This document shows positions 46,434 to 59,195 of a stretch of 64,000 bases of DNA, one piece after another (the stretch's first letter is position 1; every line of letters begins with the position of its first letter). The notes below the pieces were generated by a model. The model was given only the letters and a program-made list of their open reading frames with translations, was not told the DNA's origin and did no database searches. A program made the position numbers and the translations under genes. The DNA lies in assembly GCA_019925105.1 (NCBI GenBank), contig JAHGAU010000025.1, forward strand, positions 310,001 through 374,000. Direction: 5' to 3'. The stretch is from Niebla homalea (Eukaryota; Ascomycota; Lecanoromycetes; Lecanorales; Ramalinaceae).

Positions 46434-49259
46434 AAAGGTATTTTTATTAAAGAAGTAATTTTTGTTTAATTTATTAATCCGTTTAATTAATTAAAAATAA
46501 TAAATTTTACCGAAGAATAAATAATATAATTACGGGGTATAATTTAAGAATTAATTCCCGTTATTATATAAGGTTAATAATAAAATAATCCCGGCGATAA
46601 TTTATTCTTTCCTCTTAATAATATAATATAATTAATAAAAAGCTTATAATTAAACCGATTAATAAATTTTAATCCCAATAACATCGGATTTTTCGATTCT
46701 TTCTATAAAAATAAGTCCTTTAATATAGTTCTTATAATTAAGTATTCCGAGAAATATACCTTTTTCTGGGATATATATATTTTTATTAATTAATTAAAAA
46801 ATATTACTTAAATAATAAATATATAATTATTACGGAATAACCTATAATTATATTTAAGAAATATTGCTTTAAAGTAATATATTATAAAGTTATTAAATAT
46901 TAAGAAATAACTTATTAAATATAATAACGGTTTAATTAAATAGACTTTTTAGATTATCGTTAAATTTAAGTTACTTTAATAAGTTAGCTTAAATATTCTG
47001 GTTATTAAAAAGTATATTATAAATAATATTTTTTAAAATTAAGAGCTTTATAAATATATATAGATTATTTTACGGACTATATATATGTTGAATTTTAATA
47101 ATATTTAAAATTAATTTACGCTTATTTATAGTAGGTTAAACTTAGAATTTTAATAGGATTTACGATTATTAAATATAATTATTATTATTAATAATTACCT
47201 TAAACTTATAAATAAATTTAAATATAGTTAATAAGTTTACGTTATTAAGTATCGCGTATTTTCATAAATATATCCGTAAAATTATAAAACGGGTATATTA
47301 TTTTAAAATAATTAAAATTTTATAGAAAATTTAGAAACCGGTCCTTTTTCTTAATTATTAACGTTATCCTTTTAAGCATATAAATAGAATAAAGCTTATA
47401 ATATACGCCCTTAAGAAAAAGGATAACGGTAATTACCTTTAACGTCGTAAAAAAAAATATTAACGTTAAATTAAGGAAAATCAGGGCCCTTAAGAAAAGG
47501 GTCCGATTTTAAATACTGAATACGTTATATAAAATAAAGGGTTAATTAAGCCTTTATATTTAAAAATAAAGAAAAGGAGAATACGTTACTTAATAAAAAG
47601 GAATTAAAAGGATTTTAGGATAACGATAACCTTATTATAGAAGAAGTATATTTTATATATTAATTCCCTATACGTTATTAATATATTAAATACGTATTAA
47701 AATACTTATTATGAAATAAACTTTTTATTTATCTTAAATATAATTATTAAAAATCAGAAGGAGTAAACTTAAGTACTTTTAAGGCCCCTTTATTGAATTA
47801 ACGGATTTAATCCGTCGATAATTAATATATATAAGTTTAATAAATTAATAATATATTATTTATAATTATTAACTTTACCGTAATAAAGCGTACGTACCTT
47901 ATAAGCCTTACCTTTAAGGTATATTAATATATTATAAATAAAGTCTAATTTACCCCTAATTTACCCGTAATAGACTTTTATATAAATAACGGGTACCCTA
48001 TTATAATTACTGATCGTAATATTATATTCTCTTAAATTCTAGATTTAAATTTTAAAATCCAGAAATTACTTAAGTTAATTCCGGTTATAAATATTGGTAA
48101 TTTTAAGTTAATTACCAATAAATTTATAATATTTAACTTATTCTTCTTAAGGGAGAAGAATATAATATTTACCTTAAGAAAAATCGCGGTTAAAATTTAT
48201 TTAATACGTAATTTATTTATTAATATTTTAATTATTACCGATATTATAATTCTTAATAAAATAATAATTAATTTTAATAATTAAAAATATATTATTAATA
48301 CTTATAAAAATATAAGTATTAAAATAATTATTTTTATAAAGGAAGTAACGTAATTATAATATATAATTTACGTAAAATAATAAACTTAAGTTTTAACTTA
48401 TAATACGGTATAAGTATTAATTATATATTAAAAAAAAAAGACTTTAAAAAATTATTAAAGTCCCGGGATTTTATTTTTAAACCGTAATTAATACCGTTTT
48501 ATAATCTTAGATTCTGAGGTAGCGTATTTACGTATATCGTTAACTTAAAAATATCGGTCGTTTAAATTAAAAACGATATTAATTAAAAAGTTAATTTATT
48601 ACGTAAAATAAAACGTAGAATTTTATATAATTTACCCCCGTAATTTTATTATATAATAGTCTTAAGTTTATTAATATTATTCATTACTTACGGATAAAGA
48701 ACTTAAAAATCTAAGTTATAAATTTATAAAATTACCGTAATAATAATATTAATCCTTATATTCTCCGGAATAATCTTTATAATTTTTAATTATTTAGAAA
48801 CTTACTTAAATTGGTTATTATAAATTAATAATTATAAAAAATAAATTTTACTTAACGGCATTAAAATTTATATACGTAATAGAAATACATAAGTTTAATT
48901 AAGTAATATTATTAAAAAATTCGGTAATATCTTTAAAGATAATAATATTATAATTAATATTCTAGAAAATTAATATATACTTATTAATTTTTAATTTAAT
49001 ATAATTATTAAATTTAAAAAAGTATATAATATTAAGCGTAAAGATTAAAAAGTTATAAATTAAACTTTAAATAAAATATATAATAAAAGTAAGTTATATT
49101 AATTTATATAATTTATGGAATTTTTATATTTTACTTTTATCGTTTAACGTAATACTTTAAACGGATATAAAAGCCGTATTATAATTAATATTTAATTACT
49201 TAATAAAATTATAATTTCCAATTTATATTTATTATTATTATAATAGGAAATAATTTCTT

Positions 49260-51975
49260 TAATTATAAATTACGAATATATTACCGTAATCGATACCCGC
49301 GGTTATTTTTATTAATTTCTTATACGTAAATCCGATTAATATAAATTTTATATTATTTTTTATAAGGATTAAAAGGAATCTTTAATTATATTAATAAGTT
49401 TTAAAGGTAATTTACTATATATATAAAAGTAAATAAATAATATATTACGTTTAATATAAAATTTTACGTAAATATTTATAAATAATATAATTATTTTTAA
49501 TTATTTATTAAAGGAATATATTATTTATTTACGTTAAGTCTTTTAAATTCTTAAAGATAAACGCGTAAACCTTTCGCCGATAAAATTATTTATTGGTTAC
49601 TTTACGATTAAGTTCCTTAATTAATAAGTTAATTTTTTAAGGATATTTACGCTTAATAATAAAATTAAAATTATATAAAACCTTAAATTTTTTAATTCAT
49701 TAAAAGACCTTAAAGTCTTCCTTAGTTTTATAAATTAATTACGTATTAAAATAAAGAATTATACTTAACGTATTATTTTATTTTAAATATATAAAATTTA
49801 CCTTATTATAAATTTAAAAAAAGTAAATTTAAAGTATATAAATTTACGTTATAAATAAAAGATATTTTAAATTAAGTTTATATTTACCCAAGAAAAGGAC
49901 CGTACTTTTAAGGATCTAAAAAACGCGTTTTCAGAACCGTCGTTTCTTATATATTATAATTTTAATCGGCCTTTATTTATTAATATTAATATATTAAAGG
50001 AATTAAGTATTACGGTTATAATATATTATATTAAGGATAACCCGTTATTTTATAGTATTACGGAGATTAACGATTTATTAAAAATTACGCGTAATAAGGT
50101 ATAATTAATAATATTCTTTAATAGATGCTTAAATATAACCGAGAAAAATTATTGGTTTACGGAGTTAAAGATTACGGGTATAATTTAGGTTATACGTAAA
50201 ATTAAATGTTTAATTAAAACGAACTATTATAAACTTAATTATATAATTTTTACGGATTATAACGTAATTATTAATATCTTTAAATAAATAAATTTAAAGA
50301 CTTTTATAATTAATAAGCTTAATTTCCGTTTAATTTATATATTATAATATTTATCGATATTCAATATTTTATTATATTATAAGTTAAATTCAGTAAATAC
50401 CGTTCCCGATATATTCTTACGATTAATTAATAATATATAAACTTTATTTATAGAAATCGGAATTCTTAATAACGTAAATAATAATAAATTAATTATTCTT
50501 TATTATATTTATATTTTAAATAAATTTAAAAAATAAATTAAAAAAAAATATATAAAAGATAAAATATAAATAAAATTATAGAAAATCTTAATAATTAAAA
50601 AAAAGTTAAATTTATAAAATGTAAAAATTAAATTACGCTTTATATTAAAGGATAATCTTATTTATAATTTAAAATCCGTTAATTATTTATTACGATTATA
50701 TATACTTAATAAACTTAAAAGGTAATCTTTTAATAAGTATATAATAGTTTATTATATAATAACTTCAATTAATCCTATAATAAATTAATAAACTTAATAT
50801 ATTTATTTAAGTTAAGTAAATAATTACGGAAATATATTATATATTATTTTAAATATAACTTAAATTAAATTAAAAGGTATATACCCTATAAATCGCTTTA
50901 ATTAATTTTAAGTCCGTTAATTATTTTCTATATAATTTATATAGATTTTATTATCGCTCTATTAAATTAATATAATTACGATATATTCTTTACCGTTACC
51001 AATAAATTCTTTAAGTAAATACTTTTATTCCTTAATAATATTAAATTTAAAATTAATAATTAAAAAAAATTACTATTAACTGAATTAATAAGATAAGGAT
51101 AAGGAATTCCCTTTAATATTATATTAAATAGAAATCGTAAATTTATTTTTATATTTTAAAAATCTATATTTAAAAAAATAAATACTTATATTCTTACGTT
51201 TAATATATATTACTTTTAAATTAATAATTAATTAAAAAGGATTAATTAAATAATCGAAATTATATTATATTACTTTATAATTACGTATCCGGATTATAAT
51301 TAAATAAATATTATCTTATATATTTAAGGTATTTTAAATAATTTAAAGTCAGCGTTAATTAAATTTATTCTGAATAAAATTTATTATAATATAAATATTT
51401 ATAACCTTTTAAACCTTTTAATAATTTCTTTAATTTTTAAATATAACGTACTTTAATTATAAAATTATAAAAAAGTATAAAACTTATTAGAATTTACGTA
51501 AATAATAATTAAATTTTAATATAATTAAAGTTATAAATTAATTTAATTTAGTATTAATAATTTAATCTATTTAAAGTTATATTATAAATATAATATTCCC
51601 GGTATTAAAAATTATAAGTTATATTAATAACGCGCCGGACCTTTTATTATTATTAAGAAAATTAGTTATCTCGTATATAAGCTTAAATTACCCGTTAATA
51701 TAAAGATAATACCGGTTATTTCAATTAATATATTAAAGTTAACCAATAACTTAATAAAAAACTTTTTTAATAAATAATTTAATTATAATGCGCTACTTAC
51801 TTTTAAAGTTAATTCCGAGAATAAAAAAAAGTATATTATTAAAAAAATTATTTACAGGGAAAGGGACGGTAAATATTTAATTAAATAAACTACTTAAGGT
51901 ATAGAATATAATAGTAAGCTTCCGTTATTAAAATTATACTTAGATTTATTACGTGAATTCTATATTACGTATCCC
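49260..51975 (+). pseudogene. G2 pol (RT-RNase H-integrase-chromodomain), dead
   Basis: RT reads YITVIDTRGYFYQ-like and FINNIIIFN, where FIDDIIIF is expected and both Asp codons have become Asn. RNase H reads KNYWFTELKITGII and VIRKIKYLIESNYYKLNYI-like with stops. The end of the integrase has GPFIIIKKISYLVYKLKLP at about 51,640-51,700, the GPF/Y module. The chromodomain reads KYLIK, IEYNSKLPLLK and LLREFYITYPEF at 51,870-51,975. These are the standard landmarks of fungal chromovirus pol. Stops are mostly TAA/TAG from CAA/TGG. Confidence 0.85.
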
Positions 51976-52246
51976 GAATTCAATAACGTTATTATTACCC
52001 GCCGTGGTAAACCTACTTTATCATAATTACCGGTACTTACCAAAATAGTACCCTTATTGTTCACTGATACTCCTCGTACGCTCCGTTTTAAGTATAATCG
52101 CAGCCGTTTTCGTAAAATTAAATAAAATTTTAACATAAAAGCATAGGATATAAAGAATATAACGTATTATTAAGCATTAATATTTATATTAATATATTAA
52201 GGTAAACGTTACTATAAATAGTAACCTTTTTTCTTTTAATAATATT

Positions 52247-52392
52247 TATTAAGTATAGCATATATATATAGGAGCATTAATAGGTATAAAATACCCTTTA
52301 TACGTAAAGGACAGGCATCCTTATAATACTCCTATCCTTTAGGTAGAATCATTATTCATACATTATCACACTTTTTGGTCCATACACCAACA
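52247..52392 (+). repeat. G2 3' LTR
   Basis: 146 bp, ending CCATACACCAACA followed by the AGAAC duplication at 52,393-52,397. Differences from the 5' LTR are C/T and G/A transitions. Confidence 0.93.
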
Positions 52393-52397
52393 AGAAC

Positions 52398-53065
52398 TTT
52401 TATATATTTATTCGGCTTTTAAATAAGGTTTTTATTAATATTATTATTTATATCTCTTAGGTATATATTCCCTGGGGTAAATTGGTTACGATTTTATATT
52501 AAGTTAGATCGTATAAAGATTTAGAATATTAAAATTTTAATAATATTTTCTTTAAAAGTATAAACTCCGATAGAATTTGGAATTTCATTAAAAAAAATTA
52601 ATCATGTTTTTTATTCCGAGCTTAATTTTAAAATAAATCCGAGAATTTCTAATTAATTTTCTATGATTCAAATTTTTTCATTATAAGCTTTTATTTATAT
52701 ATTTAACATCTTTTAAAAAATAGTCCATTAATTTTTAATTATATCAATTATAAAAGCTTATAATTTTTATTATAATTATATATAGCTTATTTATTTAATT
52801 AAATATTCAAAAATATAATTTTTAAGAAATAGCAAATTTAATATCTATTTTATGAAAGAAATTTTAAAGTTTTCCGGATCTAACTAAGATTAAGAAGATA
52901 AAACAATTTCATTTAAAATAAATTATTCAGTATAATTTTAAAGAAAAAACTTCAAAAAATATCATACTCGGTTCAATTTTTAAATAATTTTAAATGATAA
53001 ATATATATAAAAACTTTTTTAATAATTCTAAAAAACTTTTTATTTTTTAATCGAGTTTTTTTAAA
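52398..53065. other. AT-rich spacer between G2 and T1b
   Basis: About 670 bp, AT-rich, with somewhat more CpA left than the transposon interiors. No gene or repeat recognised. Confidence 0.5.
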
Positions 53066-54847
53066 AAAAGTGTCACGAGATACATGAGTACGAGTGATAA
53101 ATATGTGGGTAAAGCATATGATTAATGGATATCTATCTATAAAAGTGCGCAATTGAAGGGTGTACGTATGCCAAGCCCGCTACCGTGATAGTTAATACCG
53201 CAAGGCATAATAAGATCTGCAATAGTGCAGATCGAGTCCGTAATAATATCCCCATAATAAAAGAGAAAAACCGACGTCCTCGTCGTAATATCCATTATAA
53301 AATACTATAAATATCACCTTTTCGTTAATAAAGGTGACCGAGGGGAAGCTCCGGGTATATATATTTTGTCCAAAGGATATATGGTTATTGCGTAATAAGG
53401 GTGGTTAAGATCGCACATTAGAAAAGTGAAAAAAGGACCGTATCGTATACGTAAACCGAGCTTGAGCTGAATCGTTTAAAAACACCATCTCCGTAATAAG
53501 TCTGTATCGTATACTATTTCCTTTTCAGGACTAGCTCGATTGCGAGAGCAGCGGAGTAGTCGTTAGGACGTTACGGACTTCCGGGGTTAGGGCGTTGCGG
53601 AGTACCTACTAAGATAATATCGTATAACAAAACTTTAGCTTTTATCCGCTCGATTTATATAGGCATCTGTTAAAGAAGTGCCCAGTTTACGTTCCTAAAT
53701 ATATAGTTCCATCCTTTGCGTTGCTTAGTCCTTGCTTACTTATATTTATTAAACGAACAGTTTTTTATATAGTATTTCCAAGGTTTCGAGTACTCGTTTA
53801 TATTAATAATACTAATACGGCAATCGGTATAAATAACTCTGTTTATGCTTTTCCCTTATTTAAGCTCGTATTTAAAACATTTATAGGCTATTTAGAAACG
53901 TAATAGATAATCTAAAGGATAATCGTTGCCGAAGGTATAGCATCGTTAGTAAACGGATAAGGGTTTATTTTTAAGGCTTTTTATCCCAGCTCTTATAACG
54001 TCTCTTCCGTTTTTGTCCACTATATTTGGGGTCTAAGGTAAAGGCTGCGGAGCAGGCGAGGTCTTTAATTACGGAGCACGCGTAGTCTTTGATTGCGGAG
54101 TAGGCGGAGTAGGTGGATTGGCTACTAAGGGTAGATTTAGAGGTGTTGTACTCGCTTTTGGTATAAATCGGTTAAAGAGGTCCTTAAGTATCATAGGTAA
54201 TAACACCTTTGGTAGTGACACTTGGAACGACGTTATCGATATTGTAAGAAACGAGAAAGGTGCGAATCTTATGTAGAGATTATGGATGGTAAGGTAGGGA
54301 CGAAATAAAAAGCTCGAAGCTCTCGAAGGTAATAAAGTCCTGGATACTAAAGGTAAGGATTAAGCTAAGAGTGTTAATTTAGTCGATTTGAGGGCTAACG
54401 CGTACGTTAATAATAATAACGATATCGAGGATAATAAGATCGAGCCGGCTAAAGCTATTAATATAGTCGATAATGATCTTAACGAAGCTTTTGAGGCCTT
54501 AAATAAAGCTCTTAATAAAGGCATAACGATAAGATATCTAGTTAAAGACTCTACGGAGGTTAAAGATAAGGTGGATAAGCTATAACGTAGCCATACTGAT
54601 TACAGCGCAGTAAAAGTTATACTCGATCTGTATCAATAGTTCAGATAACTAAGCCGTTGCTACCATTTATCACGAGATATACAAGTGCAAGTGATAAATA
54701 TGTGGGTAAAGTATATAATTAATGGATATCTATCTATAAAGGTGCGTAATTGAAGGGTGTGCGTATGCCAAGCCCGTTACCGTAATAGCCAGTACCGTAA
54801 GGCATAATGAGATCTGCAGTGGTGCAGATCAAGTCCGTGACAAAAAG
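53066..54847 (+). mobile_element. Non-autonomous LTR element T1b (1.77 kb)
   Basis: The element proper is 53,071-54,842. LTRs are 175 bp (53,071-53,245 and 54,668-54,842, TGTCACGAGATAC...GTCCGTGACA), flanked by the 5-bp duplication AAAAG. The interior is collinear with T1a: leader with CGACGTCCTCGTCG, AGGACTAGCTCGATTGCGAG, the conserved frame, and the pre-LTR block GCCGTTGCTACCATTTAT. There is no gag, RT or integrase. An open frame at 53,721-53,903 is unassigned. It is less RIPed than neighbouring Gypsy elements. Confidence 0.92.
54181..54585 (+). pseudogene. T1 element protein, copy b (broken), unknown family
   Basis: A 135-codon frame with three internal stops (TAG, TAG, TAA), at the same codons as stops in T1a. 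It begins SLSIIGNNTFGSDTWNDVI, has a Lys-rich NKKLEALEGNKVLD part and an uninterrupted last 65 codons starting MRANAYVNNNNDIEDNKIEP (54,388). It ends GITIRYLVKDSTEVKDKVDKL-like. The stop positions fit ancestral Trp codons mutated by RIP. The C-terminal part is acidic then amphipathic (NEAFEALNKALNK). It is not similar to any retrotransposon protein I know. Confidence 0.62.
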
Positions 54848-57800
54848 ATTATTTTTAATATTTTGAGTTTTAAATTATATTTTATTTTTAATTTTCAATA
54901 AAAAATAGCCCCGATAATAATTAACGTATTCTTATTCTAAGAGAACATAATAATTTTACTTTTTTTTAGCGAAATAATCTGTTTTTTTTTCGGTTTAACA
55001 ACTTTTTTCCCGAAACGTTTTCCGCTTAAAATTTGAATAATCTAAAACTTATATAATAAAATTATCTTGAATTTCTATAAAAAGATGTATATGACGTACG
55101 TTAAAAAAGTATATTATTTATTATAAAAATAACTAAAGAAACTTATAAGTTCTAATGGTTTTATAAATAAAATATATAAATAAATAAGATTCAATTATGT
55201 AATTATAGTTTTCGATTTAATCATTTATTTTTAAATAAGAAACTATCAATAAATTGATTTTAATTTTTAAATACTAATATAATCTTTAGTATCTCAGCAT
55301 AGCTCATCCTCATACCGTATCTGGGTAAGCACTGGGGCTTAGGGCTTTAGTAGCCGCACCACCTACTTATATCCAGTCCTCACCACTCAGATAAAATCAA
55401 TTAAAACATATATATTATATACCTATATTCTATTATCCACTAAGCACCTTATAATTATTTAATTTAAAAACAGCTTATAAATTAAGTTTTTCGATCTAAA
55501 ATAATTAATTTAAATAAAATAAAAATATTTTAAATGAATTAAATATAATCTAAATAAACTAATAAAAAACCTTAGCTATCTTTTTTATAATAATTAATCT
55601 TATAAGATCGAAAAATCGATAAATATCTAAATTTATAATTATTTTAAAATCGGTAAAAATCTAAATATACTTCCCTACGAACTATAAAACGCTTTTTTTC
55701 GTTTATAAATACTAAAAATTTTTAAAATAACGAATGATATCATTTGGGAGTTTCAATTATCAATAATTCTATGAAAGTAAGTTATAAATCCGAGTTTAAC
55801 CTCGGTATTCAATTACCGGGGTATTATAATATCATTAAATTGTAGTTATATAAAAATTCTTTACTTGAAAAACAAAACAAAAATCGAGTCTTTTAAAATA
55901 TAATCAAATTATTTTTAAGTTTTTATTCGGCGAAAAAAACCTTTTTCTTTTCGGTTTGTTTGAATTTTTAAAATTTTGATCGCATTAATCTTTGAAAAAT
56001 ATTATTTATTTTATTAGGTTTATCAAAACAATTTATCGTTTAAAATTATAAGTTCTTTAACTTCGGCATGAATAATAATAATTATTTTTTTTAGAAAAAA
56101 AATTCTCGGAAAAAGAGTAACTATTAACCGAGTTTTCATTTTTCAAGTATACGTTTATTAAAATAACAATTAATTTAAAAATTCAATCAAATTACCGTTT
56201 GTTAAAGAAATGTTTTTCTTTTTTAATTATTATTAACATATAAAATTTAAATACTTATTGCAATTCTAATCGGCCGGGACGATTTTTAATTTTAAAACTA
56301 GATTGAAATAAAAAATTCAATTAATAAGTTTATTAAAAGAGTAATAATCCAAAAATTATAAAAGATTCGAAATTTTTATAACCAATAATAGAAAAAAAAA
56401 ACTCAGAGTTTTAAAGTTCGGGTTTTCATTTTTTAAAAATACGAATAATTATTAAAGGTTTATTATTATAAATATTGGGATTGTGCCTCCATATAGCGGG
56501 TTTAAAGCCTTTAGGGTTTTAAAGGAGTATTGTTTTTGGAATACCTATATTAGCGCCCGGATAGCTATAAAAGTTCACCGCTTAATATTAATAGTTTTAA
56601 TAAACTCGCGTATAAAAACTTTTATTTATTTTTTTATAATTCTTCTTTTATATAATTATTCTTGTGATAATATAAGCTTTTATTAAACTTGTTTCTAAAT
56701 ATAAACTTTATTATAAAGATAATTATTATTTCTTATGTTATTTTTAGTAATTTTCGGTTGATTAATAATTTTTCGAATGAAATAAAAATTTTATTTTTCA
56801 TCGTATATCACGCGATAGATATTTAATAATAATAATAAAATTTCAAATGATTAATCGTAAAAAAGATTCGTAATTTATTTAAAGCTTTATTCGCGATTTT
56901 ATTTTAAACTATTGAAATCCCGATCGCGAATTCGACGAATTCGAATTCGTAACCCCGATCGGCTTTTTAAAATTATCATTAATTAAAAGCGTTTTCATTT
57001 TCATCCCGAATAAAATATTACGAGATAACGATTTTTTAATTTATTTAAATTCTAACAAACGTTTTTAAAATTTTAAATTTTGAAAAGAAAAAATTATATT
57101 TATTTTCAATGAAAAAACCGATTTTTATTACGGTTTTTTTAAAAAAATTAGAAGTAAATTTTCTATGATAGTTAAGATCGATACGCGTGGGGCTTTTAAA
57201 ATCGATATTAAATAAAATATGGCGATTGTTATTGCTTTAATTAAGTAAATATATGATAATTTAAATCGAATATCAAAAAAATTTAATATATTTTATAATA
57301 AACGTAATCAAATTGTTTTTCTTACCGAAATAAATAACCGTTTTCAAAATGATAACGTTAACAAAAAAACGATTTCGAAGTAAAAATGAAATATTTGAGA
57401 AAAAAGAAAATTTAATTAAATAAAACGAAAAGATTATAAATTTTATGATCGGGGTAAAAAGGATTATCAATTTAGATTGTTAAAATTATCAAAATTCTTG
57501 ACGCGGTATTTTTAAATTCGAATAACGTAAACGTACACTGAAAAAAAAATTCTTTTTTTATTTAAAGACCGTTATAATATTAACGAAAAAAGAAAAAATT
57601 AAGAACGAAAATTGAAAAAATGAAGATTGAAAACCGATTTTAGATAAATTAAAATTATTATTTTAATAAAATTAATAAAATCAATTTTGTATATGATATT
57701 TTCGGTAAAAAAGCTTTTCAGTATTTTCGCTCCCGCCGTTACGCTAATTTACGACGTTTATATATTATTTTTAATGAAATTTTCTTTCATTTTTCAATAT

Positions 57801-58370
57801 TTATAATAGGAAAAACCGTATAAATAAAGCCCGTGACGAATATTAAAATACGTATTAACGGGAACAAAATAGATTTTTTCGGATATTTAAATAATACATT
57901 TCGTTTAATTAGTATTTTTAGCTATTATGAAAATTAAATTGATGAAAATTTTATTAAAAATAATAATTCAACGTTTTATAACGTTTTTTTATTGTAGCTT
58001 TATATACGATACTAAATTACCGCGTAAAAGATATACGATTAATTTTAACTTCTGAATAACGATTAAATTTCAAAATAAAACATAAAAAAACTTATATTAT
58101 TAAAAAAACGATAATTATTCCGATTACAAAAGAAACTACTAAAAAAACTATTACTTTTATAGTTAAACGTCATGAAAAATTTATTCGTAATCTCGAACAT
58201 TAACTCGGTTTATATTGTTACTATTATTAAAATAAATAGATAATCGCTAACTATTTATAGAAAAAAGAAATAATCAAAAAATTAAAAATCTTTTTTATCA
58301 ATACAGTTAAATTAAGTAGTTATAAATATCGAAACTAATTAATTCGGCTTATAATTAATTTATAAATAAA
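54848..58370. other. RIPed AT-rich region, largely unidentified
   Basis: About 3.5 kb of AT-rich sequence, probably including the gag part of the Gypsy relic further right. A 110-bp GC-rich patch at about 55,290-55,400 (TATCTCAGC...CTCAGATAAAA) may be a small late insertion. A moderately GC patch at 56,475-56,620 has an open frame (56,483-56,686) that I cannot assign. Otherwise nothing supportable. Confidence 0.5.
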
Positions 58371-58830
58371 ATATTTATGGTCTTTCATACTTTAACTATA
58401 AATAGAAAAAGTCGGATTTGTTTAGCTTTTATTGATACCGGAATAACCGGTTATATATTTATCAATTTTAAGTTTATATATTCGTATTATAATAATTTCA
58501 AAATTAACATAATATTTAAAACAAAAAACCCTTGAAAAATAATAATATAATTCGAACTACCATTTCAACTTTTTTTTAGCGTGAAAGGTAACTTTTAATA
58601 TTCGAAAACGGTCAGTTTTTCAGGAATAAATTTGAACTAATTGTAAGTTATCCTAAAACGTTTTAATTTAGAAAGATTCTAAATCGATATTAATAATAAT
58701 TATTCAGTTATTCAAAACGAACTCATTAAGTTTTTTATTATTGTTACGTTTTCTAAAGTTTTTTCGATATTGAGAATTTAGATTAAAAGTGAACTTTTAC
58801 CGGTTTTGTTTAGATTAAAGCCGTTCCCTT
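58370..58830 (+). pseudogene. Gypsy retropepsin (protease) relic
   Basis: Plus-strand codons read ICLAFIDTGITGYIFINFKF at about 58,420-58,485, matching the LxDTGATGYxFI motif of Ty3/Gypsy-type aspartic protease in fungal elements. Downstream fragments (LPVLFRLKPFPL near 58,800) are compatible but weak. It is an older RIPed element of a family other than G1 and G2, and is cut by T3 at 59,200. LTRs were not found. Confidence 0.55.
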
Positions 58831-59195
58831 TAAAATACTTTTTTAAAAAAAAACACAAGTTTCTTTGATTTCTATAATATAACTATATAAATAAATTAGA
58901 CAGTTCGAAATCTCGGTTTCAAACATTAATATCGAGTTTTTGAAAATTTTACCCGAAGTTTTTTATAAAAAAAAAACGACTTTCCCATATATGTTACGAT
59001 ATCCTCGATATTTTTAGTAAATAAAGGGCCATTTAATTATTATTTTACTGCGATTCGGATCATAGGATCGAGCTTATCAGTAGCCTGGAATAGTTGTTAG
59101 AAATTCAGGTATTTTTTTTATTTTTATTTAAGCTCAAAATTTACACAAATTACTTTATTAAAAACCTAAAAAAAAAATATTATTCCCATTCAAAT

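Larger units (their letters stand above)
45460..52397 (+). mobile_element. Chromovirus-type Gypsy retrotransposon G2, complete, RIPed
   Basis: The element proper is 45,465-52,392 (6,928 bp). It has 146-bp LTRs (45,465-45,610 and 52,247-52,392, TGTTAGGTGCAGC...CACCAACA) and the 5-bp duplication AGAAC on both sides. Plus-strand pol order is RT (about 49,260-49,780), RNase H (about 49,900-50,300), integrase, GPF/Y module (about 51,640) and chromodomain (about 51,860-51,970). That order, ending in a chromodomain, defines chromoviruses. A 15-bp tandem repeat lies at 46,378-46,433. No intact frame remains. Confidence 0.93.

Noticed and set aside
53721..53903. 60-codon frame in T1b
   Set aside because: Not conserved in T1a and rich in Phe/Ile/Tyr as random RIPed DNA tends to be.
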